From: Arachnopeziza araneosa | Lineage: Eukaryota > Ascomycota > Leotiomycetes > Helotiales > Arachnopezizaceae | Length of the DNA: 64,000 nucleotides | Direction of reading: 5' to 3' | Assembly (NCBI GenBank): GCA_003988855.1 | Contig: QYAI01000134.1 | Coordinates: 1 to 64,000 of the forward strand | Part shown: piece by piece, positions 33,621-45,640 of the stretch | How the letters are laid out: the number at the start of each line of letters is the position of its first letter | Numbering within the stretch: position 1 is the first letter of the stretch | Made by a program: the position numbers and the translations under genes | Notes under the pieces: generated by a model | What the model was told of the DNA's origin: nothing | The model's input: only the letters and a program-made list of their open reading frames with translations | Databases searched by the model: none

Positions 33621-35098
33621 ATGGCTCGTGAAGATCTCCTAGGACCTATGTTTGAGGAGTCGGAGCGAGAGTTCAATCGCATTTGGGGCCTTGATCAAGC
33701 GGAGAACGAAGCCAACACCCAGGCCACGACAGAGCTCCATCAGGTACCGGAAGAAAAACCTAGGCCAATTGACTTCTCTACTTTAGGAGCAAAGAAGAGA
33801 ATGCCAGTAGGTAAGGCATCGATCTTTTATTGCCTTTGATCTTATAGGACTGACGCAGGACATCATCCATAGATCGAGAGGACGACCTGCACATTGATGC
33901 TTCCTCCTCTAAGAAATGTCCCAAGAAGAACAATACAGAGAACACCAAAGTTAATATCGGTCTACCAAGTCCCATTGAGACAGACAACGATGTTGCTAAA
34001 AAGAGACTGCATCCTGAGAGTCGAAAGCCGAGAAATAACCCCAAGCCTGTCTATACCCAACGACGGGTCATCAACACACGCTTTCAACCCCGGCGAGGTG
34101 ACGTCGAAGCTCTGAAATATGTCGTTACCCTTATCGAAAACTACCTTGCAGCATGGAACCGAAATGAGAACATCGAACCACACCTCTCGACCCTGCGAGA
34201 ACAGATCCATAAAATGCCTTTCTTTGGATTCCTCACACCGCAACTGGTTCAGCAATCCAAGATCCTTGAGGACAATAAACTCTCTCGCATCTTTACTGAT
34301 CCTGATGCTCCTCTATTTCCTTTCGATATCAAGGCCGATGCCCGCGCCCTCTGGCAAGGCTGGATGAGTGGCAATATCAATGTGGATCTCATGCATGGCG
34401 TACTGGCCATTAAAAGCGTCAGAGCGAGTGGTTCTACCAATAAGTCATATAAGCTTGACCCCAAGTTCCCGCGTACCAACCTCCCGAACGTGTTTGGCGA
34501 TAATGGACTCGTGAACGGTCAATGGTGGCCCCTCCGTATCTGTGCTCTCCGAGATGGTGCTCATGGCGCGATGGAAGCTGGTATTCATGGTAACTTGAAG
34601 GAGCCGTACACGCGTGGGGCTTATTCCATTGTCGTTGCCGATGGAGGTTACAAAGATGAGGATAGTGGCGAGGTAAGAGTTCATTCCATATTTTGTTCAC
34701 TCATCCCTTGCTTCCTCTCCACGTATGCCTCAAACGCGCTCTAACATTACCCTTAGACTATCAAGTATTGCTCTACAGCTGCCAACCCCAGCCCCTCCGG
34801 CCCTACGACCCCAACCGAAGGCACCCAACTCCTCCTCGCTTCCCTGACGTCCCACATGCCGATTCGCGTCCTTCGGGCCGTGAAGCGAAACTCCGTTTGG
34901 GCACCAACGAGTGGAATTCGGTACGATGGACTGTACTTCATTGTCGATAAGGAAGTCCTGTCTGAGAAGACCGCTTTCATGCGATTCAGTCTCCAGCGCA
35001 TGCCAGGCCAGGATCCGATTCGGAACTCGGGAGTAGTTGCGCGTCCTACCGTACAGGAGGAGAGCGAGATGGCGAGATTTAAAGGACTGATGGCCTAG
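33621..35098 (+). CDS. SRA/YDG-domain protein
   Basis: Exons 33621-33810, 33873-34672 and 34757-35098 (introns 62 and 84 bp), 443 aa from the first available ATG; an extra 5' exon is possible because protein-like sequence extends upstream (QDASTSPSELVNHSQIWSN). The C-terminal half is a complete SRA-YDG domain: GLVNGQWWPLRICALRDGAH, GAMEAGIHGN, RGAYSIVVADGGYKDEDSGE, TIKYCST, then SVWAPTSGIRYDGLYFIVDK and RMPGQDPIR. SRA domains of UHRF1 and plant SUVH proteins flip out and bind methylated cytosine (known for the family). No RING, PHD or SET domain is present, only a charged N-terminal region with a helical segment (ALKYVVTLIENYLAAWNRNE). A reader of DNA methylation or of RIP-modified DNA is a reasonable inference. 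Confidence 0.85.
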
Positions 35099-36295
35099 GA
35101 TTGTTTGCAGTGATTTTCGACATTGGCGTTAAATTTCAAGGGTTTGCATATTTGGTGTTGCGATCAACAATGATACCCACTGGGCGTTGCTTTTTGATTG
35201 AGATCCAAAATTGACAATGAAGATACGAATTCCGAAGCAAACGAAGTGTGAATCTCCGTGAACACTAGATTGTACTTTTTCAATTCCATATTACTTGTTG
35301 ACTTTTGCTTACATATTTCGCATTGCCTCAAGGTTCGAAGATCAACAACACTCAACAAAGAGAATAAGTAAGCCAACAGGAATGAAGAATCGACAATCAG
35401 AAGTGTATATCTCGTTTGGTTGTTGACATTGTTTCAGATCTAATCCTTGTAGAATATCAACATGGTTCTGCTCTTCCTATAATGGTAGCTGTGTAAGAAA
35501 GCAATCTGCTTGGACATTTTCCTCCAATTATCGTCGGTTGAAGTTTCAGCCTCATTCAAACTGTTGCGTTGAAGCTTCTACGGAAGAACAATTCCGCCGC
35601 TGTCCTCAGCCATAACGAACCAGTGTAGCTTATCAAATCTTCCGATCGAGTATGTCCTTGATGTTATAGCGTCGTCAAGAGAAGCTTTTATCTCTATATT
35701 CCTCTATATTCCTACGCTTTCTCTCGTCTCTTAAGGTATATTATCCCTTTTTTCGTAGGCCTCCTACTCTACTCAAGCTTCTGACTTCACGAAGAAGCAA
35801 ATTCACTCGCTAAAATCCAGAATGTCCAGGATGGGATGTCTCTATTTTCAAATCACCGACTTGGTAACGATGTACATGCTTCAACAGACCAAGGTGGGCT
35901 GTGTTCCTAAATTTGAATAACTCTCCTTTGTTTTGGCTCAATCAAGTTGCCATCTCAAGACTGAGTCGTTATTTATTTTGTTGCTATGGATATTAGAATT
36001 CGGAGAATTTTTGCTTCATGTCCACGACTTTGGCCGAGTAGAACTGTCGCGAAACCAAGCAGAGACTCAAACCAAGAGTGCAATAAGGTCTGAATTGCAA
36101 TTATTCCAAGTCAAAGGAAGAAGAAATGTTCGACTGTTCGCAGCTACCATATTACTGGAAGAACATATGACAACTCACTCAATGATATACTTGCTTCCCA
36201 AATGACGTCACTCACAACGATCACTCGGAATGAGACCAATATCTACGTGAAACTCACAACCAACACTGACAATAGATCAAACACCTTCACAAACA
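35099..36295. other. Intergenic region
   Basis: No supported gene; short open frames only. Confidence 0.45.
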
Positions 36296-37650
36296 ATGTC
36301 TTCACCGCAACCTTCCCAATCAGAGACTCCACGAGAGCTTCCTTCGCACCACCTGAACGCCTTCGGCACCGCCTTCAAAAACCCTTGGCCGTCAGCCGAG
36401 AAGCCAACCGTGACCGAACTGCTCGAGACAAAGTTCCCACTCGGCTGGTACGAGAGCTTCGCCAAAAGGCATCCAGGGACGCAGGACGTGAAAGTGGTTG
36501 TTCCGGACTGGGGTGCGTCAAACCTGAAGGAGAATGGCCTCGAGAGGGCGAAGTGCGTTGTGGGAACGGCGCTGGGTCACGCAGGCGTGATTACAGAACT
36601 GCCGCTGGAGGGGACACGAAAAGAAGGGGATGGGGATATGGATAAGGAGAGTTTCTGGATCGTGTATGATCCTATTTTCTCTCAGCGAGCGGGCCCAACG
36701 CCATTGACGGGGCCGAAGAGGATGAAGCCGCCGCCATGTCAGGTGACTGATCTGCCAGGTAGGACTCCCTATCCTATGCGAATGCTTCTTACTAATACAG
36801 TGTAGGTTGTAATGCTGTTATGATCTCACATAATCACTACGATCACTTGGATACGTCAACCATCGAGGCTTTATTCAAGAAGTTCCCTAACGCCAAGTAC
36901 TTCATTCCCTTAGGGAACAAGAAATGGCTGCGCGACCTAGGTGTATCAGAAGAAAATATATACGAACTCGATTGGTGGCAGAAACGTGAACTCAGTGTGC
37001 ACGATCTCGGATACCCGACATCGCAAGCCGCGAGCGAAGAGACATTGTTGCGATTCACTTGCGCTCCTGCTCAGCACAATTCCGGCCGCGGCGCATTGAA
37101 CCTAGACACTACGCTCTGGTGCGGCTGGATCATCGAACAACTGCTCGTCTCGAAGATCGAAGCATCTACCTCACCTACCAAACGCAAAGGCGCCATCTAC
37201 TTTGCTGGCGACACCGGGTACCGCCGAACCGCCAAATCCACCGCCGTATGCCCAATCTTCAAAGAAATCGGCCAAAATTACGGACCCTTTGACCTCTCAT
37301 TCGTGCCTATCTGGAGAGGGGGAACCCTAGAGTTTATATCTCATTTAGGACTGAGGTTATCGCATAATGACATTCCTTCTGCACTTCATGCCGCGCCTGC
37401 TGATGCGGTCGATATTCACAAGGATGTCAGGTCGCGGAACACGGTGGCGATTCATTTCGGGACGTTTGTGGGCTCTGAGGATGAGAGTTTAGAGTCCATT
37501 ATGGAGTTTGAGGAGGGGAGGGAGAGTAGGGGTGTTGGGGGGCTTGACAAGAGTGGATTGGATAACGCGGCTGGCAGGGCTGGGGTTATCGATATTGGGG
37601 CAAGCTTGGCGGTAGAGATTGAAGTGATGGATGTCGGTGTGCGTGATTGA
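36296..37650 (+). CDS. NAPE-PLD-type metallo-beta-lactamase-fold hydrolase
   Basis: Related to N-acyl-phosphatidylethanolamine phospholipase D, which releases N-acylethanolamines from membrane lipids. Two exons, 36296-36758 and 36806-37650, intron 47 bp, 435 aa. The join restores GCNAVMISHNHYDHLD with the H-x-H-x-D-H zinc motif; further ligands are in FTCAPAQHNSGRG and YFAGDTGYR, and the C-terminal VAIHFGTF supplies a last His. An N-terminal part with WP (FGTAFKNPWPSAEKP) is typical of fungal members. No membrane segment or signal peptide. A Gly-rich stretch (GRESRGVGGLDKSG) near the end is specific to this copy. Substrate not proven. Confidence 0.88.
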
Positions 37651-38214
37651 AATGTTGGAGATGGTTGCCTGGAGACGTTGTTTTTGCTTGAGGGTTTCCA
37701 AAAGAGGGGAGCAGAGATGTGGCCTCTACATCCGAAAGTCAGCAAAAATACATATTTTCTTCAGTTCTACTCGAGCATGTCAGAATGGAAGAGCTTTCCA
37801 ACTCAAAAATATCCCGTATAATTTGCTTGCAAGGCTCAAATTTGCACAAACCAAGTTTAAAACTCAGAGTAAAACAAGGTCCACTTCTTGAAACATCCCC
37901 TCCGCATACATGTCAAGTACCTCACCCCTCATTATCTGGGCCCTCCCAGCGGAAGTCCCCGTGGTTGAATGCTTTGGAACAGTATTGAAGCTTGTCCAAG
38001 ACGATGCCTCGTACTCTCAGGCCCTTTCCATCCTGCACCAGCTGTGGGGTGGTTTTTATTCCTCTGCCGGCATCAAATATGGTCTCTCCTAGCTGAACAA
38101 GAACTGACGAGTCGAAGCCATTCAATACGAAAACTGTACGCGATAAATGACCCTCGATGTCGTAGCCAACTGATCACTGTAAAGCAAGACTCCCAACTGA
38201 TGACTTGGTTCCCA
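37651..38214. other. Intergenic region
   Basis: No supported gene; lies between the NAPE-PLD stop and the decayed end of the HET pseudogene. Confidence 0.4.
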
Positions 38215-38904
38215 TACTAGATTTCTGGCCGCGTTGACAGACCAGCTTCTTGTACAACCCGCACACGATTGAACCAATTGGAATTTGCCAACTTGGCTAG
38301 GCTCTCCCATCTCTGGTCTTTTGCTATTGGATCGCTCTCAGATACAGGTGGCAGGTCGTTCCAGGATCCGTTGTTCTCTCTCGTAGTTGTGCTCTTACCA
38401 TCGCGTTGGCATCAGTGATCAAAGAACAAAGCTCATTTGTGTTACTATCCCCCGAATCACCGAGCCATAAAAGCGTCGTGGCGGACTTTGAATAGATGGC
38501 GCTCATGAGAGTGACTTGATAACTCCGCTCTGCAAGATCCTCCGGATTAATGCAGACCTGATCTGCCCAGACGTTCCTGGGTTGGTTGGGAAGTCGTACT
38601 CGCTTCAGCAAATCCCCCAAAGTAGCTGTAAGGCGAATTATCTTGCCGCTACAATTTATCTGGCTTGCCAGTTTCGGTGGTCCCATGCATAAGAGATGGC
38701 GTCACATTTTGGAAGTCGATCAATTTGTTCTATAACCAGGCGGCCACTAAGGGGTGCTTCGCTTTGTCCAGGGTCGAGGACGAGGTAGCGAATATATTTG
38801 TCCTTGGGAAGAGTATCGTACTCATACTTCACATTCATACTTGAATCGTCAGTATGACGGCCATCTGCCGCATCAAGAGGATTAATGTTCTCTGCTTCTA
38901 GCAT
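38215..38904 (-). pseudogene. Broken HET (heterokaryon incompatibility) domain gene
   Basis: Minus strand, start ATG at 38904. KYEYDTLPKDKYIRYLVLDP, PKCDAISYAW is the classic HET-domain opening. At about 38685 one base appears lost (TGGGACCACC where TGGGGACCACC would keep frame), shifting PPKLASQINCSGKIIRL, WADQVCINPEDLAERSYQV, SKSATTLLWLGDSGD into another frame. Further along, SNWFNRVRVVQEAGL continues in yet another frame and meets a TAG. HET domains trigger cell death on fusion with incompatible strains (known for the class). This copy cannot make the protein. The lesions are few, so inactivation seems fairly recent, or one lesion could be an assembly error. Confidence 0.75.
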
Positions 38905-39889
38905 GCTGCAAGCGCGTAAAGCCAACTTAAGCCTGGGTTTTGCAGATAATAACAACGATTACAGATGTTAGCAGAAATCGACAGAGATGGAAAATGTTGT
39001 GAATTTCTTTCGAGGCTGGCAAAGAAATGCCAAGCCTTGATGCCCGAGGCTCTCTATTTCCAAGAGGATCACTTCGGTATGTGCCGGAATACGCAATATT
39101 GTACATGTTGTGCCTCAATACAGCGAAAGAAAAAGCCGTTGAACCTGAAATGTTCAAAAATGCAAGTAGCTGGGTTCATAGTACGATGTTATGCAGTACG
39201 GCTTCAATAATCAAGATGCGGCACCGACAATTCGTGAACCAATAGTCGTTTGGGAAGGAGCAGCTGGAGTGTGTAAGATTACAGAAAAGAGGGCTTTCAC
39301 GTCGGATTCTTTCTAAAGAATCAACATGCCTTTACCCACCCACCGATATCAATACCTTTTTCTATGCATAACATCTCGCTTAAATGGCTCAGTCTAGCTA
39401 CACGATATTGGCGCCTTCGAGTCTACGATGACTCGCGATACTTGTTACTGTTCAGCTGAATAGCATTTCTGAACAAGTTGCCACACAGTCTTTCGAGAAT
39501 GCCGCCCCCCAGAACATATTGAAAAACGATTGGTCACATGGTGTGAAACTATGTGCAGAACATAAACGCATCAAGCAGAACAAGGCTTTGGGTATTCGAG
39601 GCCACATGTCTGCAACCTCCTCGGTAGCCCTATATCAAAGTGAAGCCTTATCAGTTCAGCTGTCGAAATGACCCCGGTAGGGCTAGTCGATACGAGTGGT
39701 GGCTTGAAGGATTTGTGGGAGAGAATACTTGATCCACCTCCCCTTTTATCTTCTTCTGCTCCATTTCACTGTAAATCCTCACTTGAACCATTTCGCTTGC
39801 TGTATATCAAGCCAATGGCGCAGGCAGTTGGGTATCATCGCAACTTCTTAGTATGCATGGCTTAATAACGTACCTACATTGATTAGGTA
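38905..39889. other. Intergenic region
   Basis: No supported gene. The 64-codon frame at 39668-39862 may be a remnant of the 5' part of the Kre9-like gene that follows, but no signal peptide is visible. Confidence 0.35.
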
Positions 39890-40410
39890 TTAACTGAACT
39901 TTCAGATAATACAACCGATCCTGGAGTTTATGTGTGGATAGCAATGCCTCTACAGACCCTACCAATTAGCGACGGATTTCATTTCTGTGTCTTCCTTGAG
40001 GATGCGCAACAGTCTAGTGATTTAAATGGTGACATTTTCTTCAATAGCGGTGCGCTGTTTATCGAAAAAGTCGCCACAACTTCACCAGTTGTGACACCGT
40101 CTATCCAAGGAAGCACTAGCTCTTCGGCATCTCTAGTAAGTTATCTATCCATTGTTTCCCTTGCTTGGGTTACTTTATCATAGGTAGGCTCTAACTTCTT
40201 CTGCAGCCCACTGCCTTAGCGATAGCATCGTCAACACAGTCTCAACCCGGCTCTATCGCATCTGCCAAACCGTCTGAAACCTCATCGCCGGTTCCTAAAA
40301 CCAGTCAACTGGGCAATGTGGCAAGCATAGCAACTATCATAGGGTCAGTCGTTGGTGCGGTCGTTGCACTTCTCACTCTCATTCTTGCTTCCGGTGCTCC
40401 ACCTTTTTGA
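39890..40410 (+). pseudogene. Partial Ser/Thr-rich surface protein (Kre9/Knh1-like domain end, TM segment)
   Basis: Exons about 39890-40135 and 40207-40410 around a 71-bp intron (GTAAGT at 40136, CTGCAG at 40206). The sequence has DNTTDPGVYVWIAMPLQTLP and SDGFHFCVFLEDAQQSSDLN, then GDIFFNSGALFI, a pattern I associate with the end of the Kre9/Knh1-type extracellular domain. A Ser/Thr/Pro-rich stalk follows and then one membrane helix (VASIATIIGSVVGAVVALLT). It stops seven residues after the helix (SGAPPF), without the usual basic cytosolic tail. No start codon or signal peptide can be joined in frame. Probably a truncated gene; a missed upstream exon is the alternative. Confidence 0.45.
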
Positions 40411-40817
40411 ATTTAGCGCTCCTGTTTGAGGGATGGTGCTTCGCTTGCTCCAACGCTACTTTCAACAACATCCGCAGTAACTCATTGTCTCTACTTTAGT
40501 TTTTCCAATCTCCTTCTCATAATTATAATTGTACAGTACTCTTGCGGGGATCTTCTGATGAGTATATATCACTAGATCTGCGCTTCTTTAATCCGCCTTG
40601 TCTTCGCTCTCCTCTTCCCGCCTGAGCTATTTTGGACAGCGCCAGTGAAGTTACTCAGTTTTATTTTGAAGTGTCTCATATGATGTTTTACGGGTGGATT
40701 TCCGTCCATTGAAGCGCTATACGTTGATGATTTCAATTGCCCTCCTTGAGATACCTTAGTTAAAATGGTATGACTTTAGTCCGTTTCCAAATCCAACGCG
40801 ATAGGCCAAAACGATAC
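40411..40817. other. Intergenic region
   Basis: Nothing recognised; 3' flanks of two convergent genes. Confidence 0.45.
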
Positions 40818-42524
40818 TTAAAAAGACCCCCTACCTCGAAAGCTCCCAGCCTTTTCAACATCTTCAAGCGAATTTACTTCGTTACGCTTCTGATCCTCCC
40901 GATTCTCATCATACCTCATTTTCCAGAACCACACGGAGAATCCGACAACCAGGACCGTTGTAATAGGAATTGTAAAATACCAATAGACTCGAAAGTGTGG
41001 CCCAATCGGATTCTCTTGATCCCACTGGAAAATTGGAACACTGAACACCGTCTGGGAGCAAGTCAATAGCCTATACAAGAGTGGGTGTCGGATCACCTAC
41101 AGCTATGGCTGTTCCGGGCAAGAAAATTGCCGTCAAGACCGCAATAGCCTTCATGACAGTGTTGTCCCGCTTTGTTTGTTCTACGATGATCTCCTGCTTT
41201 CTTAGCATCTCTGCTTGGTAATCCAACGTCTTCTGTCGTCTCTTCTGTGTTTGGCGCATCTCGGTATTCTCCCTTTTTGCACGCAAAATTGAAACCTATG
41301 AATGATAAGTCACAATCTCATTTCATTACCTGGGCTGACAAACTATGTTGAGAATTCCTTTCACTTGCTTATTTAGGCCTTCAATGCTCAAGTTGTGCTG
41401 ATGGCACTTCTCTTTCAATTCCGAGAGCTTGATATTCACCTCGCGAAGCTGTTCTCTCCATTCATGGCAGATTCGATTCTCGGGCATCTCAAGATCGTCA
41501 CTCGTGTCAGTTCTCTGATCGAGTTTCGATTTGCAAACCTTTGGGTTTCCTTTGCTGTCTTCAACGCCTGCAATTATCGACATCAAGTAACCCATTTCTT
41601 GCAGTTTCTGTCTTGTTTCGCTCAAATTCACGATTGCTTCACTCAATTTAATGGAATAGATCTCCAATCCATTTGGGATCATAGTTTTGGGATTCCGTTG
41701 TTTGCTGATGTTCGACTCGAGGTCCTTGAGGTACTTTCGATACTGTGTTAGTTCTACTGAATATTTGTCCTCAGTACAATCGAGTATGCAGCATACGATG
41801 GTTTTTAAGTGTGGAACCGGTATTAGAGATCCTATGACAGCGCTCTCTGTTGTTGGCGAATGATTCTGTAGAAGGATTAAGATTTTGCTGATCGTTCTCT
41901 TGACGTGTGTGAGTGAGCAGCCGAAGGTTACCATTCGCGCCATTGCCTTAGCCTCACCATTGATCTTGTGGAAATGATTCGATAAAAAAATGCGCTTTCC
42001 TTGCAGGTTGATGTCGTAAGATACTTTCCTACACACTCTTTTCACTGACCCATCGATAATGGTCGCCTCAGACTCCAATGACTGGCACGGCGACCGTGGG
42101 TGACGAGTCTTGGACTCAAACTCCAATGCCAGATTTTTGGCATTAGAACAGTCGAGAGTAGGCCACAACTGAGACCATCCGTTGTTCGTTGTAGGTTCAC
42201 GAAGATGATCCTGGGATTCTTCTGCTACTACATCTTCCGGTGCTTCCTCGAACCGACTGTTCTAATATCTCAGCCGTGACACAGTACTTGAAAATTAGCT
42301 TACATAAGAGTAAGCACTGGTGAAGTATCTCCTGTACCCGCCCTGCTGCCGTTACAGCGATCTAAGTACTGTTTTATCTCAGACGCAGATGCATTTGGTG
42401 CAATCTGCACATCTCCTTTCTGACTGACAATTATCAAGTCATGTTCGATTGGCACAAAATTTCGCTCGTGATCTCTGGAATTGCTGCAGTCTAATGGCTT
42501 GAGTTGAAGCATAGTGGTCATCAT
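40818..42524 (-). CDS. Fungal CorA-like protein with two C-terminal membrane helices
   Basis: Exons 42524-42304, 42256-41344, 41295-41101 and 41051-40818 (introns 47-49 bp), 520 aa, all phases consistent. The long N-terminal part is soluble and rich in helices and coiled-coil-like sequence (EWREQLREVNIKLSELKEKC, LSIEGLNKQVKGIL). The C-terminus has two membrane helices: NTVMKAIAVLTAIFLPGTAI followed by ATVFSVPIFQW, and YWYFTIPITTVLVVGFSVWF, then a short basic tail. The arrangement KxIAxLTxxFLPGTxxATxFS is typical of a large fungal family related to CorA Mg2+ channels but lacking the GMN signature, as here. Function in the family is largely unknown. The second donor (GTTTGT) is weak but restores frame. 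Confidence 0.75.
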
Positions 42525-42954
42525 GAATAGTCCAATTGCAAGAAAATGTTATTAGATTGAATATTGTCGCAGAAAAATAAGACAAAATCCTGAGCGGTGG
42601 AGCTCAGCCTCAACCGGAGGCGCTGGGCGTCAGCTGTGCTGTTGGTGGTGCCATCAACCCTCCCTGATTGGAAGGATCACGATCGTTTGAGCCCTTCACG
42701 CATGAAAGGCTTAAGAGCTGGTCCAATGAACAAATGATTCCCTATCAATCAGAGAAGCGGGGTATTACTCTAAAGAGATACCAGTACAACGTGTATCGCA
42801 CCAACACCACCATGTTTCTTTCTTCTCTTACTCCGAAAATGCCTCAAACAAAAAACATCTATAAACTTGTATTATAAGGTATCAAGAAACACAAACCCCG
42901 CCCAAAATATAACGGTATTCGAACAAACTCTCCGACTCCTGTTCTCCCCTCGGT
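42525..42954. other. Intergenic region
   Basis: No supported gene. Confidence 0.4.
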
Positions 42955-43833
42955 TCATCTAGGCCCTGGATTGTATTCCCAATGCTCTCGTTCGAAGAGA
43001 ACGTCTGCACTTACTTCATCCTTAGTCCCAACAGCCGGATACAAATCGTGAGCTCCTTCAAACCCCTCAAATAGCGAATCATCACCAATTTTCCGCAAAT
43101 TCCACCTCCTTACTCTTTTCCCGTCCCTTGTTACAAATAACTCTGCATCCATGGCAGGTGACGATACTGTTACTGCCGGTACAGCCTCGTCCTTGCTCGG
43201 AGTCGAAAAGGTTATACCAATCCCAACTCTCTGAAACGGCTCAAACTGCCTCGTCGCAAGTTCTTCGAGAACCTTTCCATTCAGGTAAAAATCTCCACCC
43301 ATACATTGAATCCCTAGCGTTCCCTTATCGAAGCCTGGCATCCGTGATACTCTCGCTCTCCCCGCAGCAAAGCCTAAAGCGAGGCCGACCTCTCTATCAT
43401 CATTTCCGGATCGGATTTCTGCCTCGAAATAAATGGTCGATGGTTTTTGGCTCACAAGAGGCGAGTTGTATCTCGCGGAATACTGGGGCAGAGTTGTCAT
43501 CCAGCATTTCTCTGCACTGCGAGCTTTCCTCAAGATTCGGAAACCAGGCTCGGGGTCTTGCTGAGAGATGCTATAGCATTGTGGTAGTATTAGTTGCTTT
43601 CTGAGATCATGATAAGTGAAATCTTGTGGTTGCAGTAGCTCTCGGGAGCGAGTTGAGGCACGTCGTCTGCTTCGAGGAGAAATTGTAGGGGATATTGCTA
43701 GAATCGTAGTGGTTTTTTCGATTGGTTCCAGTAACATAGATAGAGACAGAGGCGGTAGAGAAGGGGACATAGACGCCTTCTTCCACTTCCTGCTCTTGAG
43801 CATGTCCTGGAAAGATTCTTTGAGGAGGGGCAT
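42955..43833 (-). CDS. SPRY-domain protein
   Basis: 292 aa, single exon from the ATG at 43833 (MPLLKESFQDMLKSRKWKKA). The first 90 residues are basic and low in complexity. From about residue 95 a SPRY/B30.2-like fold is evident: STIYFEAEIRSGNDDREVGL, ALGFAAGRARVSRMPGFDKG, TLGIQCMGGDFYLNGKVLEE, RVGIGITFS, then DAELFVTRDGKRVRRWNLRK, LYPAVGTKDEVSADVLF. SPRY domains mediate protein interaction, for instance in Ash2 and RanBPM. No additional domain (LisH, CTLH, RING) is visible, so a stand-alone adaptor is likely. Alternatively the first 90 codons are a truncated N-terminus of a longer fungal SPRY protein. Confidence 0.75.
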   Translation of the reverse strand: MPLLKESFQDMLKSRKWKKASMSPSLPPLSLSMLLEPIEKTTTILAISPTISPRSRRRASTRSRELLQPQDFTYHDLRKQLILPQCYSISQQDPEPGFRILRKARSAEKCWMTTLPQYSARYNSPLVSQKPSTIYFEAEIRSGNDDREVGLALGFAAGRARVSRMPGFDKGTLGIQCMGGDFYLNGKVLEELATRQFEPFQRVGIGITFSTPSKDEAVPAVTVSSPAMDAELFVTRDGKRVRRWNLRKIGDDSLFEGFEGAHDLYPAVGTKDEVSADVLFEREHWEYNPGPR

Positions 43834-45640
43834 TATCGGTTGTGGGCACTAGAAGTGACAAAAATGGCGGGTTCGATATGCAAAATCTCGACTTCTTAGG
43901 ATCATGTTGTATACCAATGTTCTGCTGAGTTCAAAATAGGGCTCGGATTGTTAATGTTTAATTCCGTGGAAGGAAAATTTTGTCGGGTTCGATTTCTCAG
44001 CTACATAGCCCATAAGTTAAGTTACAATGGCTGACGCAAGCGAGCCAGCTGGCATCGGATCTCGTTTACTTCGGGAGATGAGTTCTGCCGACTTGAATGA
44101 TCTGGATTGCGAATCCCGTAACCTTCCGCTGCCTGAGCGCCTGACGCATGAAATCTGTTGACCTGACAGGGACATGTTAACTCGTCAGTCCCATTCGTAG
44201 GCGCTGCGAGAATCTTCTGGGAGCATCGTATAAATGGTCAAATAAAATCTCTGGTCTCGTTCTCGGGTCCTGTGGCTCCCAACCCGAGACGGCTGAGCAG
44301 AATGCGAGCTTCGCTCACTTACAAAGATGACTCGGACTTTGTTAAACACCGTAATCCACCCGAAACAGGCCTTTTTCCAGCGCGGCATTGATTGCTTCTT
44401 CTGGAAAGCACAGCCAGAAACAACACTGAGGATGTAGAAGAATCGACGGTAAGATGAGTCATTATGCACTGTTCTCCAGGCTGAGGCGCGATGACTTAAT
44501 CTCACTTCAGATCAGTACACGCTGACTATTTCTCGAGATGCATTGCTTGATTATGGTTTATCAGCGGATATCCTTGAAGAGAGATGAAGAAATCTTGGTA
44601 GAAGGTCTTTTGCTTTTTACTGCAGCGTTCTGATACTAAACAATGTATCTTATAAGTCGACTGGCTCCAATCAGAGACTCAGCTCTATTTCTCTACCTCA
44701 AATAGGCCTCTCGTCAATAAATGAAAGGTTCAAGCAAGAAAATCGTTCCAGAGGGATTGTATGCTTTGAGAGATTACTATCAGATGGTTTTGAACAATTC
44801 CTGTTACGGATTGCATTCGGGAAGAGTAAATAAAGCCTTCTTGATTGTCTGCTCTAACCAAGTGCCACGCAATGATATTCACATCACATACCTAGAAGCT
44901 TATCATTCAAAGACCCAATTTGAAGCTCTATGATTAAAATCATATGAGAAAGGTAAACGGTACACGAGGGTTTTGATTGTCCTTGACAACTGTGGAAAAC
45001 CTGACATGAAAGCCAAATGATTTATTGTCTCAAAACGGATCAAAAAGCATAGTACCTGGTAGAAAATCTAAAAGATATGTTGAGGTACGATTTTTGCTTC
45101 TTGTAAAACTTCTCTCTAGGTCAATAGATTGTGTAACAAGACTAAGAAGGTTGCATAGAGTATTAATTCAAACTCATGTTGATAACCACTTGCCAAATCT
45201 TCTCGTTGGATGCGGGTAAACTAGTCTTATCCTTATTATTCTCAAGAAGTCCTCTGAGGTTCATGAAAGCTGTGCTGAAGGAAATCCCAATCTAGATGAG
45301 AAGGAGTTTTGTGGCGAAAAAGAAATAGGCCTCTCCATACCGAGCTGTGGAGATGAACTGATGGGAAGGAATACAGAAATATAGCGGCTGGAAGTTCATA
45401 AGCGGTTGTACATTCCCTTTGATGAAGGAATGATGCCATGTAATAGATGTTCACTTCAGACGATAACGAGACAATCCCGGAACGCAAGATCAATTCCGAT
45501 TGCATTGCCATTCATAATCCGGCTCAATCTCAATGCTGAGCGAAGGCTAGAAAAAACATTCCCAACCCTCAATCCATTTCATTTCTTGCCGTCCGAGCAA
45601 ATGCAACACCACACCACTCCACCCAACCCATGCCAGTACT
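43834..45640. other. Gene-poor 1.8-kb stretch
   Basis: No supported gene on either strand. A 106-codon minus-strand frame (44185-44505) has no recognisable features. Not obviously repetitive. Confidence 0.45.

Noticed and set aside
44185..44505. 106-codon minus-strand frame
   Set aside because: No start context, domain or splice support.
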